NCBI GenBank assembly: GCA_018228665.1
Contig: CP073692.1
Coordinates: 682,001 to 746,000 of the forward strand
DNA length: 64,000 nucleotides
Reading direction: 5' to 3'
Source of the DNA: Faecalicatena sp. Marseille-Q4148
GTDB taxonomy: Bacteria > Bacillota > Clostridia > Lachnospirales > Lachnospiraceae
Position 1 is the first letter of the stretch; every line of letters begins with the position of its first letter. Of the stretch, positions 62,479-64,000 are shown in pieces. The notes below the pieces were generated by a model that was given only the letters and a program-made list of their open reading frames with translations, did no database searches and was not told the origin of the DNA. The position numbers and the translations under genes were made by a program.

Positions 62479-63465
62479 TTATGCCGCATTCCTGCTTGCG
62501 ACGTTTTCATAAAGAACTATTCCACCATATGACACACTCTGTATGTCTTCAATCCGAAACTCAGCCGTTTTCCCAAACATTCGCTCCAATGTCGCTCTAT
62601 CCTTTTGGGAACACCCTCGGATGGAATAATACCCTTTAGGGTTACAAAGCTCCTCTACCGACATATTCACTTGAATAACTTTCTTTTTACGGCAAAGAAT
62701 TACCTGTACTGCCTTGTGACGGGTTTCATTCAGCGCTTGTATCAAATGTTTGATTTTATGAATCCGGTCATTTGGCGTGTCCAAGATTTCCCGGAATTCG
62801 TCCCGCACACAACCATACAAAATTCTCTGCTGTGAAATATACGGTATATTTCGCTTGATCCACTGCCTTGCAATCTTCTCTGCTGCCTGTTCTCCATATT
62901 CTAAAAACAATAAATATATAGCATCCGAAAAGGAAGTCTCCAGAGAAATTTGTGGTATGAAGTGAATGTCCGCAAGACTTCCATTCTGTAGGTAATAGCG
63001 CTCTGCGCGTTCTCTGATTTCACTGCGCCTTACCATTGGAAGCAGGCTCTTTGTATCACATCCAGATTGGTATAGAAAGTCCTGCCAGGATGCACTTAAC
63101 ATTTCTTCCGCTTTTTGACTGATACATCTTTCTGCGTCCTTCCTGATATCGGCTCTATTTGGAAACCCCATTTCTTCTGGCAGTCCGAGCATTACTGCCA
63201 ATTTCTCATCCACATCATACAGACTGCTATTCTTTTTGGAAAACAACCCTGCAAAATTCAGGTCATTTCCAGGTATAAGGTTTTTTCCTGTTCTTTTTTG
63301 AAGATACAGGTAGAAAAAGTTTCCCTGCTCTACTTTTACTACAGTATAGTCCAGATTCTCCCATGTACTTTTTGTCTCAGTTTCCTCAAGCCATGCCCAA
63401 AAGCTCCCGGTACAAGAACCCGATACTACCCAGGTAGGCAGCATTTTTGATTTCTTCCTGTTCAT
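62479..63465 (-). CDS. Uncharacterised mobile-element protein
   Basis: I do not recognise this 328-residue protein. It is soluble, with an N-terminal WVVSGSCTGSFWAWLEET segment, a central helical region (RKDAERCISQKAEEML) with several Cys and Arg, and a C-terminal LCNPKGYYSIRGC segment. No catalytic or metal motif is evident. Its ATG overlaps the stop of the upstream DUF932-type gene (TAATG), and the ERF gene follows 27 bases later, so it is part of the element's replication/recombination operon. Confidence 0.75.
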   Translation of the reverse strand: MNRKKSKMLPTWVVSGSCTGSFWAWLEETETKSTWENLDYTVVKVEQGNFFYLYLQKRTGKNLIPGNDLNFAGLFSKKNSSLYDVDEKLAVMLGLPEEMGFPNRADIRKDAERCISQKAEEMLSASWQDFLYQSGCDTKSLLPMVRRSEIRERAERYYLQNGSLADIHFIPQISLETSFSDAIYLLFLEYGEQAAEKIARQWIKRNIPYISQQRILYGCVRDEFREILDTPNDRIHKIKHLIQALNETRHKAVQVILCRKKKVIQVNMSVEELCNPKGYYSIRGCSQKDRATLERMFGKTAEFRIEDIQSVSYGGIVLYENVASRNAA

Positions 63466-64000
63466 TACGAAAGTTCCCCTGGCATATCACAGTCATGCCA
63501 GCGTACATTCATACATCGTGCAATTTTCTCTTCCATCTTTACGAGACTGGAAGGACTGCTCCCATTTTTTCTGGCAAAAAAGAGGGCTTCACAAAGCCCA
63601 CAATAAATCTCGTATGCGCTGCATGGCTGTTCTCCAAAATTCACCTTAAACCGTTCCACAGTCTCAGCAATCAGTTTCTTTCCAAAACTCTGTTTCTTCA
63701 TGACTTCTGACAGGGTATTTACCGGGTACCGGATACGGATATCACACAGTTTTCCGATATCTTTGAGTTTCTGTTTGTAATACTGGAAAATAGATTCCAT
63801 ATTTTCAGTAAATTCCTCCAATCCCTGTTTGTGACGATGCTTTGTGCGCAAGGCTTCTCCCAAAACAATGGTATAATCTCCATCTAAAATAGAATAAAAG
63901 ATATTTGCTCCCGACGCCCCTACATCAGAACTCACAATACGGATAAACGTCTGAAGCTTTCCAAACGGCGTTTTCCCATGTTCTGCCATCAAATCTGCAT
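63465..64000 (-). CDS. DUF932-type protein, cut by window end
   Basis: The frame remains open to the right edge, so the true start lies outside; a TTG at 63992 and an ATG at 63989 are internal. The visible 177 residues include SDVGASGANIFYSILDGDY, the core of the DUF932 family found on phages and conjugative elements, and a C-terminal helical region. Function unknown. It is coupled to the unrecognised gene by a one-base overlap. Confidence 0.82.
   Translation of the reverse strand, partial: ADLMAEHGKTPFGKLQTFIRIVSSDVGASGANIFYSILDGDYTIVLGEALRTKHRHKQGLEEFTENMESIFQYYKQKLKDIGKLCDIRIRYPVNTLSEVMKKQSFGKKLIAETVERFKVNFGEQPCSAYEIYCGLCEALFFARKNGSSPSSLVKMEEKIARCMNVRWHDCDMPGELS

Larger units (their letters stand above)
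52198..64000. mobile_element. Part of an integrative/conjugative element or plasmid
   Basis: Sortase, Cna-B surface protein, AAA/PD-(D/E)XK protein, CHC2-type primase-like protein, ERF annealase and DUF932 protein in one co-oriented block are the DNA-processing and surface genes typical of clostridial conjugative elements. No relaxase, integrase or attachment site lies inside the window, and the right end is outside it, so the boundaries are uncertain; the left limit given is simply the first gene. Confidence 0.55.

Noticed and set aside
1..64000. tRNA or rRNA genes
   Set aside because: No cloverleaf with TTCRANNC and CCA-like end, and no rRNA stretch, was recognised on reading either strand; not exhaustively computed.

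Overview
The window is low-GC Firmicutes DNA: strong AGGAGG ribosome binding sites, UUG and GUG starts, many Cna-B, BceAB-type and lantibiotic-immunity-type genes, and an FMN riboswitch. Gene content fits a gut Lachnospiraceae genome (Blautia/Ruminococcus/Dorea-like); genus is inference. Nearly all genes are on the minus strand.

Layout. 1-1.1 kb: the 3' part of a plus-strand histidine kinase. 1.4-6.4 kb: a lantibiotic-immunity-type module (response regulator (RR), histidine kinase (HK), ATPase, two ABC-2 permeases, lipoprotein, small membrane protein). 6.6-8.2 kb: DUF523, a small unknown protein and a VanZ-like protein. 8.5-16.3 kb: a BceAB/Cpr-like peptide-resistance module (RR, HK, ATPase, two large permeases) followed by a frameshifted, catalytically dead ABC-ATPase-like gene. 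16.3-37.0 kb: a 20-kb array of six roughly 800-residue FtsX-type permeases (one frameshifted), only two ATPases, and two paralogous RR-HK pairs. 37.2-39.1 kb: NTF2-like protein, alpha/beta hydrolase and MmcQ/YjbR protein, with a tandem hairpin repeat. 39.4-43.3 kb: a NarL-type RR and HepK-like HK with an ABC-2 transporter. 43.5-49.0 kb: another RR-HK-ABC-2 module, flanked by two fragments of a broken RR gene. 49.1-50.1 kb: divergent HxlR regulator and nitroreductase. 50.3-51.9 kb: FMN riboswitch, RibU-type riboflavin transporter and a riboflavin kinase fused to an OmpR-type winged helix. 52.2-64 kb: a block typical of an integrative/conjugative element: class B sortase with a 1.7-kilo-residue Cna-B surface protein, AAA/PD-(D/E)XK protein, CHC2-zinc-finger primase-like protein, ERF recombinase, unknown protein, DUF932 protein cut by the window end.

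How it works together. Six complete two-component systems each sit beside an ABC transporter of a class used to sense or remove cell-envelope-active peptides, so 1-49 kb reads as a stacked antimicrobial-peptide defence island. Promoter DNA shows tandem 11-bp repeats, a different word for each module. In the 16-37 kb array one word (ACATTT every 11 bp, then 6 bp, then a -10-like box) recurs with identical geometry at five promoters and once more at 9.4 kb, in front of the dead-ABC gene of the neighbouring module. That suggests one regulon.

Most novel: (1) the riboflavin kinase/winged-helix fusion co-transcribed with RibU behind an FMN riboswitch; (2) the shared operator grammar over a six-permease array; (3) two genes broken by dinucleotide-sized slips that a 2-bp change would restore exactly; (4) a 50-bp tandem repeat whose hairpin stems covary. 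Starts were moved from the outermost codon wherever a ribosome binding site decided between candidates.
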